Shown here piece after piece: positions 18,442-27,391 of a stretch of DNA of 64,000 nt. The translations under genes and the position numbers were made by a program. A model generated the notes under the pieces. The model was not told the DNA's origin and did no database searches. It saw nothing but the letters and a program-made list of their open reading frames with translations. This DNA comes from Vibrio breoganii (GTDB taxonomy: Bacteria; Pseudomonadota; Gammaproteobacteria; Enterobacterales; Vibrionaceae), in NCBI RefSeq assembly GCF_001677275.1, contig NZ_CP016178.1:806001-870000 (forward strand). The letters run 5' to 3'. Within the stretch, counting starts at the first letter, position 1. Each line of letters begins with the position of its first letter.

Positions 18442-19541
18442 TACTTACTCTCTTCTTCCACAGGTTCTACTTCCAACTGCTCTACATCGACCTCAGATTG
18501 AGCTAACCAAGCCACAAACAGTCTATGAGTTACCGCAAGCACCACTGAACCCACAAACAAGCCGACGATACCAGACATAGCCATACCACCGATAGCACCC
18601 AGTAGGATAACCAGCATAGGGATATCTGTACCACGCCCCATTAGCATAGGTTTAAGCACCGCATCACTGGCACTGACCAGCACACACCAAACGGTGAACA
18701 CGCCTGCTACTAAGGTAGAATCGGTAGTCCAAGCGAAGATCAATGCAGGAATCAATGCCAGAATTGGTGGCACCTGGATAATGGCAACAATAAGCACTGC
18801 TAGCATCCATAGACCTGCAAAAGGTATCTCTGCAAAGTAAAGTCCGATACCCGCCATAACAGACTGAATAACCGCAACCCCTATCACGCCTTGAACAACG
18901 CTACGCACGGTCGCAACCGAAAGCTTGGTAAATTGGGCGCCATATTCGCCTGCTAAACGAACTGAAATTTGTTGAAAGGATTTTTCACAAGCCTGTGCAT
19001 TGGTCATGAAGATACCAGCAATTAATAGTGAAATCACAAACTGTAATACACTGCCGCCAACACTACCAATCGCAGAAGCTACGCTACCTAATACACTTTT
19101 AATCTGTTCAGAATACTGAAGCATTGCGTTGGTTAGGTTTGATGAAAAGCCGAGTAAGGTCGCGTAAAGCTTCTCACCAACCACAGGCCATGACTTTATA
19201 CTCTCCGATGGTGGCTTAAGCTCTAGGGTACCCTCTTGGATCTGTTGATACACATCCCCAGCGGTACTAAATAAACTATCACCAATCAGATAAGCGGGGA
19301 CGACCAACAAGATGACTCCCGTGAGTGATAATAGCCAACTGGCCTTGCCTTGAGATAACCCCGTTTTATTTTGAATTCCCTTAACCACAGGAAATAGAGC
19401 CGTTGCGATAATTGCGCCCCAGATAACCAGCAAAACAAAAGGCTTTAATATTTGGAAACACCAAAAGAGAAGCACGCCGATAATAATTATCTTAATAAAG
19501 GCATCGATAGCTTGTCGGGAAAAATCTTGCGAAGAGTTCAT
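18441..19541 (-). CDS. AI-2E family transporter (PerM/YdiK type)
   Basis: A 366-residue inner-membrane protein with paired hydrophobic segments near the start (IIIIGVLLFWCFQILKPFVLL, then VIWGAIIATALFPVV) and several more toward the C-terminus. The spacing and the segment VIQVPPILALIPALIFAWTTDST match the AI-2E/PerM superfamily. Members export quorum signal AI-2 or act in Na+/H+ exchange; the substrate here is unknown. The acidic tail (VDVEQLEVEPVEEESK) is cytosolic. It is the first gene of a two-gene operon with the channel protein. Confidence 0.9.
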   Translation of the reverse strand: MNSSQDFSRQAIDAFIKIIIIGVLLFWCFQILKPFVLLVIWGAIIATALFPVVKGIQNKTGLSQGKASWLLSLTGVILLVVPAYLIGDSLFSTAGDVYQQIQEGTLELKPPSESIKSWPVVGEKLYATLLGFSSNLTNAMLQYSEQIKSVLGSVASAIGSVGGSVLQFVISLLIAGIFMTNAQACEKSFQQISVRLAGEYGAQFTKLSVATVRSVVQGVIGVAVIQSVMAGIGLYFAEIPFAGLWMLAVLIVAIIQVPPILALIPALIFAWTTDSTLVAGVFTVWCVLVSASDAVLKPMLMGRGTDIPMLVILLGAIGGMAMSGIVGLFVGSVVLAVTHRLFVAWLAQSEVDVEQLEVEPVEEESK

Positions 19542-19753
19542 GAAAAGTCCTTGTAATACAATCTACTAAAGGTAGTTTAGATGATTCTACAGGTTATATA
19601 GACATAACCCCTCATCTTTTTTGCATCAAACAAGAAAAACACCCGTAACATACATACAACAAATTAATTATGCTTTAACGATAAGTCGGCATAATTAATC
19701 ATGGCCTTTAATCAAAAATTAGGCTTCAAATACAATATTCGTATTTAAAACAC

Positions 19754-19785
19754 AAAAAAACGGCAGAGCAAAAGCCCTGCCGTTT
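19754..19785 (-). terminator. Terminator of ppiC
   Basis: AAACGGCAG (19758-19766) pairs with CTGCCGTTT (19777-19785), with a U-run on the minus strand. It lies just past the ppiC stop. Confidence 0.85.
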
Positions 19786-19803
19786 AAAGAGAAATGTTTA
19801 ACG

Positions 19804-20082
19804 CTAGGTTCTATAAAGCACCTTCACCACATGCCAACCAAATTTGGTTTTAACTAGATGTGGTACTAAGGTTTCACCGGTAAAACAGATCTTATCAAAC
19901 TGAGGCACCATCTGCCCTTTTTTAAACTCACCCAAGTCACCACCTTTCTTACCCGAAGGGCAATTAGAGTATTTGCGCGCGAGGGTTTGAAACTTAGCGC
20001 CCTTCTTTAACTGCTTGATGATGTCTTCAGCTTGGTCTTTGTGTTTAACCAGGATGTGTAGTGCGTGCGCGGTGCGTGCCAT
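19804..20082 (-). CDS. ppiC: Peptidyl-prolyl cis-trans isomerase, parvulin type
   Basis: A single 92-residue parvulin domain with no signal peptide, starting MARTAHALHILVKHKDQAED. It shows HILVK, FQTLARKYSNCPSGKKGGDLGEFKKGQMVPQFD and the C-terminal KTKFGWHVVKV, the classic active-site and substrate-pocket segments (two His, the Cys, Met and Phe). It catalyses proline isomerisation during protein folding in the cytosol. Transcribed alone, with its own terminator. Confidence 0.95.
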   Translation of the reverse strand: MARTAHALHILVKHKDQAEDIIKQLKKGAKFQTLARKYSNCPSGKKGGDLGEFKKGQMVPQFDKICFTGETLVPHLVKTKFGWHVVKVLYRT

Positions 20083-20204
20083 GGTGGTGTCTCGATATGT
20101 TCAATTTGGACGCATTATACAAAATATCAAGGCACTTGTTAGCCCCAAGTTTACCAATGACATCGTTTGTTGGAAGGAGCATTTAAGTTGAAGGTCCTAG
20201 ATCA

Positions 20205-20233
20205 AAAACGCTGAGCAGTTAGCTCAGCGTTTT
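20205..20233 (-). terminator. Terminator downstream of the TetR gene
   Basis: AAAACGCTGAG (20205-20215) pairs with CTCAGCGTTTT (20223-20233). The run of U on the minus strand fits termination of the TetR-type gene. Confidence 0.82.
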
Positions 20234-20245
20234 AATGAATCGTGT

Positions 20246-20707
20246 TTATTTGGCGAGTTGTATAATGGTGCGGCCAAACAACCATTCAAGCTCTTTCTCA
20301 CTCTCTTCGCCATACAACTCTCTCAGCATAACGAATAGTCTATCAATGCCTTTCCTTGCAAACTCATGGGCACAATCAGAGGTAACTATGTGGTGAAACA
20401 TCAAGCGTAGAATTGCCAAGAACTGCGGCTTTTCTAGTGAATCCATCCAGCTTTGTGAGAATCCCTGCAAGCCTGATTCTAAATCTAGGTGCTCTAAGAA
20501 TAACTTATAGATTCGACCATCTAGAGCCGTTGTAAAGTCTGTTTTCTTTGGAAAGTGATGACTAATGCCAGTTCGAGATACACCAGTCGCATGACTTAAA
20601 GTAGTGTATGACATCTTGTCATAGCCAATAGTCAACAATTGCTCAACGACTGCATCCATGATTTTGTTAATGGTGATTTCTGTATCTTCTTTACTGCGCT
20701 TTGGCAT
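20246..20707 (-). CDS. TetR-family transcriptional regulator
   Basis: From the ATG at 20705-20707 the protein (153 residues) starts MPKRSKEDTEITINKIMDAV. The HTH lies at about residues 30-52 (YTTLSHATGVSRTGISHHFPKKTDF), ending in the HHFPKK typical of TetR DNA-binding domains. An upstream in-frame start at 20776 would add a non-homologous leader, so I prefer 20707. The C-terminal ligand domain is short. The gene diverges from the DUF406 gene, and a perfect 12-bp palindrome lies between them. Confidence 0.87.
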   Translation of the reverse strand: MPKRSKEDTEITINKIMDAVVEQLLTIGYDKMSYTTLSHATGVSRTGISHHFPKKTDFTTALDGRIYKLFLEHLDLESGLQGFSQSWMDSLEKPQFLAILRLMFHHIVTSDCAHEFARKGIDRLFVMLRELYGEESEKELEWLFGRTIIQLAK

Positions 20708-20879
20708 TACACCGACCTTTGTGAATTGACTTATCTTGAATAAGTTAATACTCATATAGTTATAACGTAGATTCAATATACGGAACCTTATTCTGACAAT
20801 CTAATGACATAACTCAGTAACCGGTTTCAGTTCCTGTAATTAATAGTTACACCTCAATGGATTTTTGTAGATGTAGCTC

Positions 20880-20891
20880 ACATAGCTATGT
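20880..20891. promoter_or_regulatory. Perfect 12-bp palindrome between the TetR and DUF406 genes
   Basis: ACATAGCTATGT is a perfect dyad, 33 bases before the DUF406 ATG, in the divergent region of the adjacent TetR-type regulator. It is a plausible operator for that protein. Confidence 0.5.
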
Positions 20892-20923
20892 AAACTGAGG
20901 CAAACTGTTATAGGAGATAAACT

Positions 20924-21223
20924 ATGTCAAAACTAATTAAAGAGCCTGAAGTATGTGAAGCATGTGGCGTTGCAGGCGAGATGGGTTTTATTATCAACGA
21001 AGGTGATGAAGTTTCAGAAGTCTCTTTGTTTGCGGCAAGCAAAGAAGCGGTAGAAGCTGAATTCACTAAATACCTTGAGCTTGCTAAGAACGTAAACGCT
21101 GCTGTTGAGCATGAAGTTGAAATTGAAGAAAAAGAGCAATTTGAACTTCACGCTAAGCTTAAATTTGAAGTCAGTGCTGAAAAGCTGATCTTTGATCTTA
21201 AGAGCCGCTCTATTTCTCGCTAA
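20924..21223 (+). CDS. DUF406 family protein (YfcZ/YiiS)
   Basis: A 99-residue acidic protein with the N-terminal CEACGVAGEMGFIINEGDEV and a long helical middle, as in the YfcZ/YiiS (DUF406) family. Function is unknown. AGGAGAT lies upstream of the ATG. It is divergent from a TetR gene, with a palindrome between, so it may be under TetR control, and a terminator follows directly. Confidence 0.88.
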   Translation: MSKLIKEPEVCEACGVAGEMGFIINEGDEVSEVSLFAASKEAVEAEFTKYLELAKNVNAAVEHEVEIEEKEQFELHAKLKFEVSAEKLIFDLKSRSISR

Positions 21224-21239
21224 GAGCGTTCAAAAATGC

Positions 21240-21268
21240 AAAAAGGTCGAACTCAGTTCGACCTTTTT
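21240..21268. terminator. Terminator after the DUF406 gene
   Basis: AAAGGTCGAAC (21242-21252) and GTTCGACCTTT (21256-21266) form a perfect stem with loop TCA, then a U-run. It can also end the convergent acyltransferase transcript. Confidence 0.92.
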
Positions 21269-21293
21269 TTATGTTCACCTTTTCAAACTCGGC

Positions 21294-22436
21294 TTAAGCG
21301 ACTTGCTCAGACTTATCTTTAGACAAGTTTCTTACCGGGTTTGCATAACCATCAATAAGGTAAGCTTTAGCCCCCTCTTCCAGTTGAGCCAGTTTCGCTT
21401 CAAGCTTGTCTCTCGTTGCTTGGTCTATGCTGCTGTCTTCTACACCTGCGGCAAGCAAGTTGATTGGGAAAAGTTTGTAGTTGTCATGAATTTGACGATC
21501 TATTTCATCAGCCAAGGCATCAGCATTATCAATGTCGCTATCGATCACATCACCAAAGCTCACATTAATGCGCCCTTTGTACCCAGTAATGCCTTTAACA
21601 ATACTATCGATGTCTTCAAACTCTGATTTCTTATATTCACCTAGGGTTGCTTTTTGATGCAGCTCGTTGGCTTTCGCAATATCACACGGGTCAATCTCAT
21701 AAGAGATAGCCACAGGAACAATCTTAAGGGATTTAACGTATTCAGAAAAGGAAAGCTTACGCTTGCGTCCCTCTAGTTGAATCATCTTAATAATTGCCGG
21801 ATCAGTGAAATCGTTGCCGTCTTTAGCGCGCCCTTCTTTCTGTGCGATCCAGATGGAGTTTCCTGTTTCTAATGAGTGTTTAATGTAAGAAGACAAAAGC
21901 CCTAGAGTCTTCATCATTTCGCGCGGCCCTTTAGCTGAGCGCTTAACAATGAAACTCTTGTTGATCTTCATTAACTCTGTAGAGCACGGCTTACTTAACA
22001 GGTTATCACCAATCGCAATACGCATTGTCTGATGGTTTGTGTGGTGTAACCCATAGTTCACCAACGCCGGATCCATCGCAATATCACGGTGATTAGAGAT
22101 AAACAGATACGGAGTATTTTGGTCTAGCTTATCAAGCCCATCAAAGGAGACGTCATCAGTCGTGCTATCAAGTGCTTTCTGAAGGTATTTTTCTACTTCA
22201 ACTTGCACTGCGTCGATAGAGTTGAGTTTTCCCCAACGATTCTTTAGATACAGTTTCACCAAAGGAGACATAAGCGCCTGAAACCATTTTGCATGGTTGC
22301 TGAACTTTTGGTTCAGTATTGCTGAGATAAATTCTTCGTCATTAATTAGTCGCTGGATTGCTGGAGCAATCTCTTCATCGTTATAAGGGCGAATCTCTTG
22401 GTAAATATCGTTCTCGGTAGACATATTCTTCTTCAT
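21294..22436 (-). CDS. Glycerol-phosphate acyltransferase family protein
   Basis: A 380-residue protein with the PlsC-type acyltransferase motif NHRDIAMDP (block I, H-x4-D) about residue 115, block III-like WIAQKEGRAKDG, and a later VPVAISYEIDPCD (block IV-like). It should transfer acyl groups to a lysophospholipid or glycerol phosphate at the membrane; the exact substrate is unclear. It starts at the ATG whose complement ends at 22436 or at the second ATG four codons later (MSTENDIY), whose upstream GAAGAAG is the better RBS. Confidence 0.82.
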   Translation of the reverse strand: MKKNMSTENDIYQEIRPYNDEEIAPAIQRLINDEEFISAILNQKFSNHAKWFQALMSPLVKLYLKNRWGKLNSIDAVQVEVEKYLQKALDSTTDDVSFDGLDKLDQNTPYLFISNHRDIAMDPALVNYGLHHTNHQTMRIAIGDNLLSKPCSTELMKINKSFIVKRSAKGPREMMKTLGLLSSYIKHSLETGNSIWIAQKEGRAKDGNDFTDPAIIKMIQLEGRKRKLSFSEYVKSLKIVPVAISYEIDPCDIAKANELHQKATLGEYKKSEFEDIDSIVKGITGYKGRINVSFGDVIDSDIDNADALADEIDRQIHDNYKLFPINLLAAGVEDSSIDQATRDKLEAKLAQLEEGAKAYLIDGYANPVRNLSKDKSEQVA

Positions 22437-22597
22437 TCTCTAAAAATCACGCCGATTTTACGCACTTACGCGACAATTTACAGCTAGATCGTTGATGATT
22501 TTGTAAGGTCAGACCATATAACCATACCATCTTGTCTGTTTTATTACTTTATTAGGGCACCAGAAAGCGCTAACCTTATGAAATCCCTGCTCAACAG

Positions 22598-23215
22598 ATG
22601 CTGAACGACATGCATTACGCTATACAATTTGAAGATAAACAGTTCGAATACCTGTCTCTTACCTCAAGAAAACCCACCCTAAAGCACCAGCTCATACATG
22701 TTGTTGAGGGCTTAGTCAGCGTTAGATTGGGTAAAATTGAATACGCTATCGCAGCCGGTGATACCTTTTGGCTTCCTGCAAACTGCTTGTCTGCTTTGAG
22801 CTACTTTCCTAATAGTCGATGCAAGGTGGTCGAGGCGTCACAACGTTTAAGCAAACCTTTTCCGCATCAAGCGGGCTACGTGAAACCCAACACGCTGGTG
22901 TTATCACTACTAGAAAAACTGTCTGAGGTATCTAGCCTTTCAGAGCACCAGCAGATTCTGTTGACTGCCTTGCAGTACGAGTTGCTAGAAATGCACCCTA
23001 ATCTACAAACCACTGCACTAAGCCACAAGCTCAGCCAGTGGGACAGTGCAGGTAAAGATCTCTCCGCTGAATACCAGATGGTTATGAGAATAAAGGAAGC
23101 AGAGAAGTTGCGTCTATCCGGTAAAAAAGACGCTGCTATTGCTGAGGCTTTGTTTGCAGGTAACGAGCAAGGCTACAAAATGGCTCGAATGGCTGTGCTG
23201 GGCGACACTCTCTAA
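22598..23215 (+). CDS. AraC-like protein with cupin domain and shortened HTH region
   Basis: A 205-residue protein. Residues 1-90 form a cupin-like sensor domain (HVVEGLVSVRLGKIEYAIAAGDTFWLPANCLSAL). The last 50 (VMRIKEAEKLRLSGKKDAAIAEALFAGNEQGYKMARM) resemble one helix-turn-helix of AraC proteins, RxxEAxxLLxxG followed by xxIAxxxGF-like, but only one such unit is present. It may be a divergent AraC regulator or a non-DNA-binding relative. No neighbouring target is obvious; it diverges from the acyltransferase gene. Confidence 0.6.
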   Translation: MLNDMHYAIQFEDKQFEYLSLTSRKPTLKHQLIHVVEGLVSVRLGKIEYAIAAGDTFWLPANCLSALSYFPNSRCKVVEASQRLSKPFPHQAGYVKPNTLVLSLLEKLSEVSSLSEHQQILLTALQYELLEMHPNLQTTALSHKLSQWDSAGKDLSAEYQMVMRIKEAEKLRLSGKKDAAIAEALFAGNEQGYKMARMAVLGDTL

Positions 23216-23222
23216 CGAAACT

Positions 23223-23247
23223 AAAAAGCGCCTTCACAAGGCGCTTT
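23223..23247. terminator. Terminator between the AraC-like gene and the exported protein gene
   Basis: AAAGCGCCTT (23225-23234) pairs with AAGGCGCTTT (23238-23247), loop CAC. It sits between convergent genes. Confidence 0.88.
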
Positions 23248-23258
23248 AACAATGGTTC

Positions 23259-23738
23259 TTAGAATGGTACTTCCACTTGAACATGGAAGACGTCCTCATG
23301 ACGCTCATGCCATTGATAATCAAGCCTGACACGTGGTTGGTCTTTCTCTCCAATACCCACGCTTAATTGAACACCATGAGTTTTGATCCACTCTTCATAA
23401 GACAGTTCGTCATCGTTGGTGGTCATTTCGTGTGGACGAAATACCCCTAACCCGAAGAAGCTTTGATCTACTTGTTGAGTTAGAAGAGGATCATCGACAT
23501 TGTCCATCATCCAATCAGACCAATACCCTAAGGTTGACGGTTCTTCTTTAATATTCGTAGAAACCAACAAGTCATCCACCAGCTCGTCAACGGTTTCGAT
23601 TAAGTTCTCGCAAAGGGTAAGCGTTGAGTCGACAAGGACGATAGAACGAGTAGGATCGCGATCAGACACACAGGCCTCAGAAGTTCCTGCCATAAAAGTG
23701 CCACATACTAGTGCTAGTGTTGTATGTATACGCGTCAC
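23259..23738 (-). CDS. Exported hypothetical protein
   Basis: A 159-residue protein with a signal peptide (MTRIHTTLALVCGTFMAGTSEA). The mature part is acidic, with two early Cys (ACVSDRD, LTLCENL), and ends in VRLDYQWHERHEDVFHVQVEVPF, alternating residues that suggest beta strands. It is not recognised as a named family. It follows the nadD-like gene by 44 bases on the same strand and may be cotranscribed. Confidence 0.7.
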   Translation of the reverse strand: MTRIHTTLALVCGTFMAGTSEACVSDRDPTRSIVLVDSTLTLCENLIETVDELVDDLLVSTNIKEEPSTLGYWSDWMMDNVDDPLLTQQVDQSFFGLGVFRPHEMTTNDDELSYEEWIKTHGVQLSVGIGEKDQPRVRLDYQWHERHEDVFHVQVEVPF

Positions 23739-23782
23739 TGCGTTATTAATCCTTGTAAAAAATAGTTTCTGTCATCGCAACG

Positions 23783-24304
23783 TTAAATATTGCGGTATAA
23801 CTCCTGATTTTGCAATATTTTGACAACATTTTTACTTGTTAAGTGTTTGATTTCTTGACCTTGTGCAAGCTTTTCACGTATTTCTGTACTACGAATAGCC
23901 ACTGTTTCCGGACAAGCTAGTACATTCCAACGCTTCATTATTTCGTCCGCTTTATAGAATTTCGCGAAACTGAACAGATTGTCAGGCCCCATCACAAAGG
24001 TTAATTCTGCTTGCTGATCCTGTTGCTGTATCGCGCTTAACACCTGAAAAGTGGTGATTCCACCCTGCTCTCTATCTAGCCCTTCTTCTATACGTGACAG
24101 GGCGACATTGTTACAGGGAATATCTCCAATGAATGCCTCAATCATGGAACATCGTACTGAATAGTCGAGCATTTGCTTGCCCCATGCATGGGCAATACTT
24201 GGCACCAGCAGTACTTGATCAAAATGGGCTAAGCGTTCTATGACACTCAAATGACCAAAGCTTGGTGGATTAAAGGCACTACCAAATACCGCTATTTTTT
24301 TCAT
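23783..24304 (-). CDS. Nicotinate-nucleotide adenylyltransferase-like protein (NadD family)
   Basis: A 173-residue nucleotidyltransferase with the N-terminal KIAVFGSAFNPPSFGHLSVI, holding the (H/S)xGH-type ATP site, and the C-terminal IRSTEIREKL, the SxTxxR-type motif. The family joins nicotinate mononucleotide to AMP in NAD synthesis. It diverges from nadE, which carries out the next step, so a role in NAD assembly is likely. It is shorter than E. coli NadD, so a second copy or a variant is possible. Confidence 0.82.
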   Translation of the reverse strand: MKKIAVFGSAFNPPSFGHLSVIERLAHFDQVLLVPSIAHAWGKQMLDYSVRCSMIEAFIGDIPCNNVALSRIEEGLDREQGGITTFQVLSAIQQQDQQAELTFVMGPDNLFSFAKFYKADEIMKRWNVLACPETVAIRSTEIREKLAQGQEIKHLTSKNVVKILQNQELYRNI

Positions 24305-24398
24305 GATCGCGTTTCTCTAAGGGTTTGGAAATTGAGACAAAGTTGAATTTGCAATATGATACCAAAAGTTGCCTTTCGATATTTAGGACATTTAACTC

Positions 24399-25226
24399 AT
24401 GGAACAAGAAATTCGCCAAGAGATGCGCGTACTACCGAGCATCGACGTTGACTTTGAGATTGAACGACGCGTTGACTTTATCAAACGTAAATTGCTGGAA
24501 TCAGGATGTAAGTCTGTGGTTCTTGGCATCAGCGGTGGCGTAGACTCCACTACCTGTGGTCGCCTAGCCCAACTCGCGGTAGACCAGCTCAATCAAGAAA
24601 CTGATGACAACTATCAATTTATCGCCGTTCGTTTACCTTACGGCACACAAAGAGATGAAGACGAAGCTCAGCTAGCACTGTCATTCATCAAGCCTACACA
24701 CTCAGTATCGGTCAACATCGCTGATGGTGTTGATGGGTTGCATGCAGCCACTGGCGTCGCACTGCAAGGAACCGGTTTAATGCCAGAATCGGCTGAGAAG
24801 ATCGATTTCGTTAAAGGTAACGTGAAAGCGCGCGCTCGCATGATCGCTCAATACCAAATTGCCGGGTATGTTGGCGGCCTAGTATTAGGCACCGACCACT
24901 CTGCTGAAAACATTACTGGTTTCTATACTAAATTTGGTGATGGTGCGTGTGACTTGGCACCTTTGTTTGGTTTAAGCAAACGTCAAGTTCGCCAATTAGC
25001 CAACACACTGGGCGCACCTGAACTATTAGTAGCTAAAACACCGACCGCTGACCTAGAAGAGCTAGACCCACAAAAAGCAGACGAAGATGCGCTAAGCGTA
25101 AGCTACGATGACATCGATAACTTTTTGGAAGGCAAGCCTCTAGCAGAAGATGCAAAACAAACGCTGATTGATATCTATAAACGTACTCAACACAAGCGAG
25201 ACCCAATCCCGACCATCTACGATTAA
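24399..25226 (+). CDS. nadE: NH3-dependent NAD+ synthetase
   Basis: A 275-residue enzyme that amidates nicotinate adenine dinucleotide to NAD+ using ATP and ammonia. The ATP pyrophosphatase P-loop GISGGVDS is at residues 43-50, and [33 protein letters not shown] holds the binding site for deamido-NAD and Mg. Short form without a glutaminase domain. AGGA lies about ten bases before the ATG. It is divergent from the nadD-like gene. Confidence 0.97.
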   Translation: MEQEIRQEMRVLPSIDVDFEIERRVDFIKRKLLESGCKSVVLGISGGVDSTTCGRLAQLAVDQLNQETDDNYQFIAVRLPYGTQRDEDEAQLALSFIKPTHSVSVNIADGVDGLHAATGVALQGTGLMPESAEKIDFVKGNVKARARMIAQYQIAGYVGGLVLGTDHSAENITGFYTKFGDGACDLAPLFGLSKRQVRQLANTLGAPELLVAKTPTADLEELDPQKADEDALSVSYDDIDNFLEGKPLAEDAKQTLIDIYKRTQHKRDPIPTIYD

Positions 25227-25246
25227 TAGCAAACGCAATTAAAGAC

Positions 25247-25268
25247 AAAGGCACCGAAAGGTGCCTTT
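25247..25268. terminator. Terminator after nadE
   Basis: AAAGGCACC (25247-25255), loop GAAA, GGTGCCTTT (25260-25268). It lies between nadE and the convergent MOSC gene. Confidence 0.9.
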
Positions 25269-25278
25269 ATTGTACCAA

Positions 25279-26115
25279 TCATGCATCAACATCGGGATAG
25301 AGCACCGCACTGCGAGTCTCTAATATACGAATCTCATCCCCTACCTCTATAATACCCTCGTTCAAAGCGACGAGGTTCATACCAAAGTAGATTGCACCTT
25401 TTTCATCAGCACGAAATCGAGACAAGGTAGCCGTCGGCTCTTTATCTGCCATTTTATCGCCCGTTATCGGGTCGACCGAGGTCAGGACGCATCGCTGACA
25501 GGTGGAGCCGACTTGAAATTCAACCTCACCAATCGCAATTCGCTCCCAACCATCTTCGGCAAAGGGTTCTACGCCATCGACGACAATGTTGGTTCTAAAC
25601 TGGGACATGGTTTGTGGATGCGAGGCACGGCGATTAAGTTCATCCAAAGAACCCTGAGAAATCACCAAAAGCGGATAAGCATCAGCAAAGCTCACTCTTG
25701 TGCCTAGTTTTTCTCGGAAACGATTAGACTCTTCACCGCAAAACAGCAGCTGAGCATCCGCACCAATCACCTTGGTAAACCACGCATTGGCTTTTTCTGT
25801 GGTGGTATAAGCGAAGAAGCGATCATTCCAAATCTTGCACTCAAATTCATCACGGTCAAAATCGTTAGTGGCAAGGTGGAGATTATTTACGCCAGGGGCA
25901 CTTAAAACAATACCGTCCGCTAGTAGAGTACTTTTAATGGTAACCATCTTTGGGAACTTGCGAGCTGTCATCATTCTTCCAGCAAGATCGGTAACCACAA
26001 AGCGTCGGTCGAAGCTGATCCCTTCTAAGCCAACCCACGCTCTAGACTGCTCGATGCCCGATGTCGATTTCACCGGAAATATATTAATAGCCGATAATTG
26101 CGCTTTATCCTTCAC
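25279..26115 (-). CDS. MOSC-domain protein (YcbX-like)
   Basis: A 278-residue protein with an N-terminal beta-barrel domain (INIFPVKSTSGIEQSRAWVGLEG, FDRRFVVTD) and a C-terminal MOSC domain (SFADAYPLLVISQGSLDELN, then SQFRTNIVVDG). The Cys in TCQRCVLTSVDP is the likely molybdenum ligand. Unlike E. coli YcbX it has no C-terminal [2Fe-2S] ferredoxin domain. YcbX-type enzymes reduce N-hydroxylated compounds; an electron partner would have to be separate here. Confidence 0.88.
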   Translation of the reverse strand: MKDKAQLSAINIFPVKSTSGIEQSRAWVGLEGISFDRRFVVTDLAGRMMTARKFPKMVTIKSTLLADGIVLSAPGVNNLHLATNDFDRDEFECKIWNDRFFAYTTTEKANAWFTKVIGADAQLLFCGEESNRFREKLGTRVSFADAYPLLVISQGSLDELNRRASHPQTMSQFRTNIVVDGVEPFAEDGWERIAIGEVEFQVGSTCQRCVLTSVDPITGDKMADKEPTATLSRFRADEKGAIYFGMNLVALNEGIIEVGDEIRILETRSAVLYPDVDA

Positions 26116-26141
26116 TTTATACCCCTAACTGTCTCTTTGTT

Positions 26142-26160
26142 AATGCAATCTGGTTGCATT
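26142..26160 (+). other. Hairpin upstream of pyrC
   Basis: AATGCAA (26142-26148) pairs with TTGCATT (26154-26160), loop TCTGG. It lies upstream of the likely pyrC -10 element (TATTAT at 26166-26171), so it is probably DNA-level or part of the promoter rather than an mRNA attenuator. Confidence 0.35.
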
Positions 26161-26183
26161 TTCGCTATTATGCGCCCGCATTC

Positions 26184-26199
26184 AAGTAACCGTTTGCGT
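26184..26199. promoter_or_regulatory. PurR box upstream of pyrC
   Basis: AAGTAACCGTTTGCGT matches the PurR consensus ACGCAAACGTTTGCGT at 13 of 16 positions. It lies just downstream of a TATTAT -10-like element. PurR is known to repress pyrC in E. coli, so the same control is likely. Confidence 0.65.
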
Positions 26200-26269
26200 G
26201 GCATAGCCACCTTACCACAACCACGGTTTCTTCTTACACCTTTAGGAATATTTTGGCGGGAGCAAAACG

Positions 26270-27301
26270 ATGACCAACTTAACTATTACACGTCCTGATG
26301 ACTGGCATGTTCACCTTCGTGATGGCGATGTACTAAAAGATACCGTGCGCGATATTAGCCGCTACAATGGTCGTGCCTTGGTTATGCCAAATACCATTCC
26401 ACCAACCACCAATACACAGCAAGCTATCGCTTACCAAGCCCGTATCAACGAGCACAACCATAGCGATACCTTCCAACCTTTGATGTCCCTTTACCTAACG
26501 GACAACACCAGCAAAGAAGACATCCAAGAAGCAAAAGCATCTGGTCAAGTGGTTGCATGTAAGCTGTACCCTGCAGGCGCAACAACAAACTCAGACTCTG
26601 GCGTAACCGACGCGAAGAAGATTTACCCGGTCCTAGAAGAAATGGAGAAACAAGGCCTCCTGCTTCTTATCCATGGTGAGGTAACGGCTCATGATGTTGA
26701 TATCTTCGACCGTGAAAAAGAGTTCCTAGATACGGTACTAGCGCCTATCGTTAATGACTTCCCTAACCTGAAGATTGTTCTAGAGCACATCACCACCGCG
26801 GACGCAGTAGAGTTTGTAAAGAACGCAAACGACAATGTAGCAGCTACGATCACGGCGCATCACTTGATGTACAACCGCAATCACATGTTAGTTGGCGGTA
26901 TTCGTCCACACTTTTATTGCCTGCCAATCCTAAAGCGCAATACACACCAAAAAGCACTGGTTGAAGCAGCAACAAGCGGCAACAAGAAGTTCTTTATCGG
27001 TACTGATTCAGCACCTCACGCTAAAGGCCGTAAAGAAACAGCGTGTGGCTGTGCAGGCTCTTACACTGCGCACGCAGCAGTTGAGCTTTATGCTGAAGTA
27101 TTTGAAGCTGAAGGTAAGCTTGAGCACCTAGAAGCATTTGCTAGCCACAATGGCCCAGATTTCTACAACTTGCCACGCAACAGCGATACGGTGACCCTAA
27201 CTAAAACTGAGTGGCCTGTAGCTGAAAGCATGCCGTTTGGTGATGACATCGTTGTGCCAATCAAAGGTGGCGAAATGATGACTTGGAAGGTAGAGGCTTA
27301 A
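26270..27301 (+). CDS. pyrC: Dihydroorotase
   Basis: A 343-residue zinc enzyme that closes carbamoyl-aspartate to dihydroorotate, the third step of pyrimidine synthesis. Metal ligands are visible: HVH at 13-15, the carbamylated Lys in [12 protein letters not shown], His in LLIHGEV and in LEHITTADA, and Asp in GTDSAPH. This is the class II E. coli-type enzyme. GGGAG lies upstream of the ATG, and a PurR box precedes the gene. Confidence 0.97.
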   Translation: MTNLTITRPDDWHVHLRDGDVLKDTVRDISRYNGRALVMPNTIPPTTNTQQAIAYQARINEHNHSDTFQPLMSLYLTDNTSKEDIQEAKASGQVVACKLYPAGATTNSDSGVTDAKKIYPVLEEMEKQGLLLLIHGEVTAHDVDIFDREKEFLDTVLAPIVNDFPNLKIVLEHITTADAVEFVKNANDNVAATITAHHLMYNRNHMLVGGIRPHFYCLPILKRNTHQKALVEAATSGNKKFFIGTDSAPHAKGRKETACGCAGSYTAHAAVELYAEVFEAEGKLEHLEAFASHNGPDFYNLPRNSDTVTLTKTEWPVAESMPFGDDIVVPIKGGEMMTWKVEA

Positions 27302-27332
27302 TCTCCTTCTTTCCTCCTTTCCTACTGATATT

Positions 27333-27371
27333 AAATAGGGTTGCTTTAACGAGATTAAAGCAACCCTATTT
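27333..27371. terminator. Bidirectional terminator between pyrC and glpK
   Basis: AAATAGGGTTGCTTTAA (27333-27349) pairs perfectly with TTAAAGCAACCCTATTT (27355-27371). It ends both convergent transcripts. Confidence 0.95.
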
Positions 27372-27391
27372 TTTATACCAAGAAGCTAACG

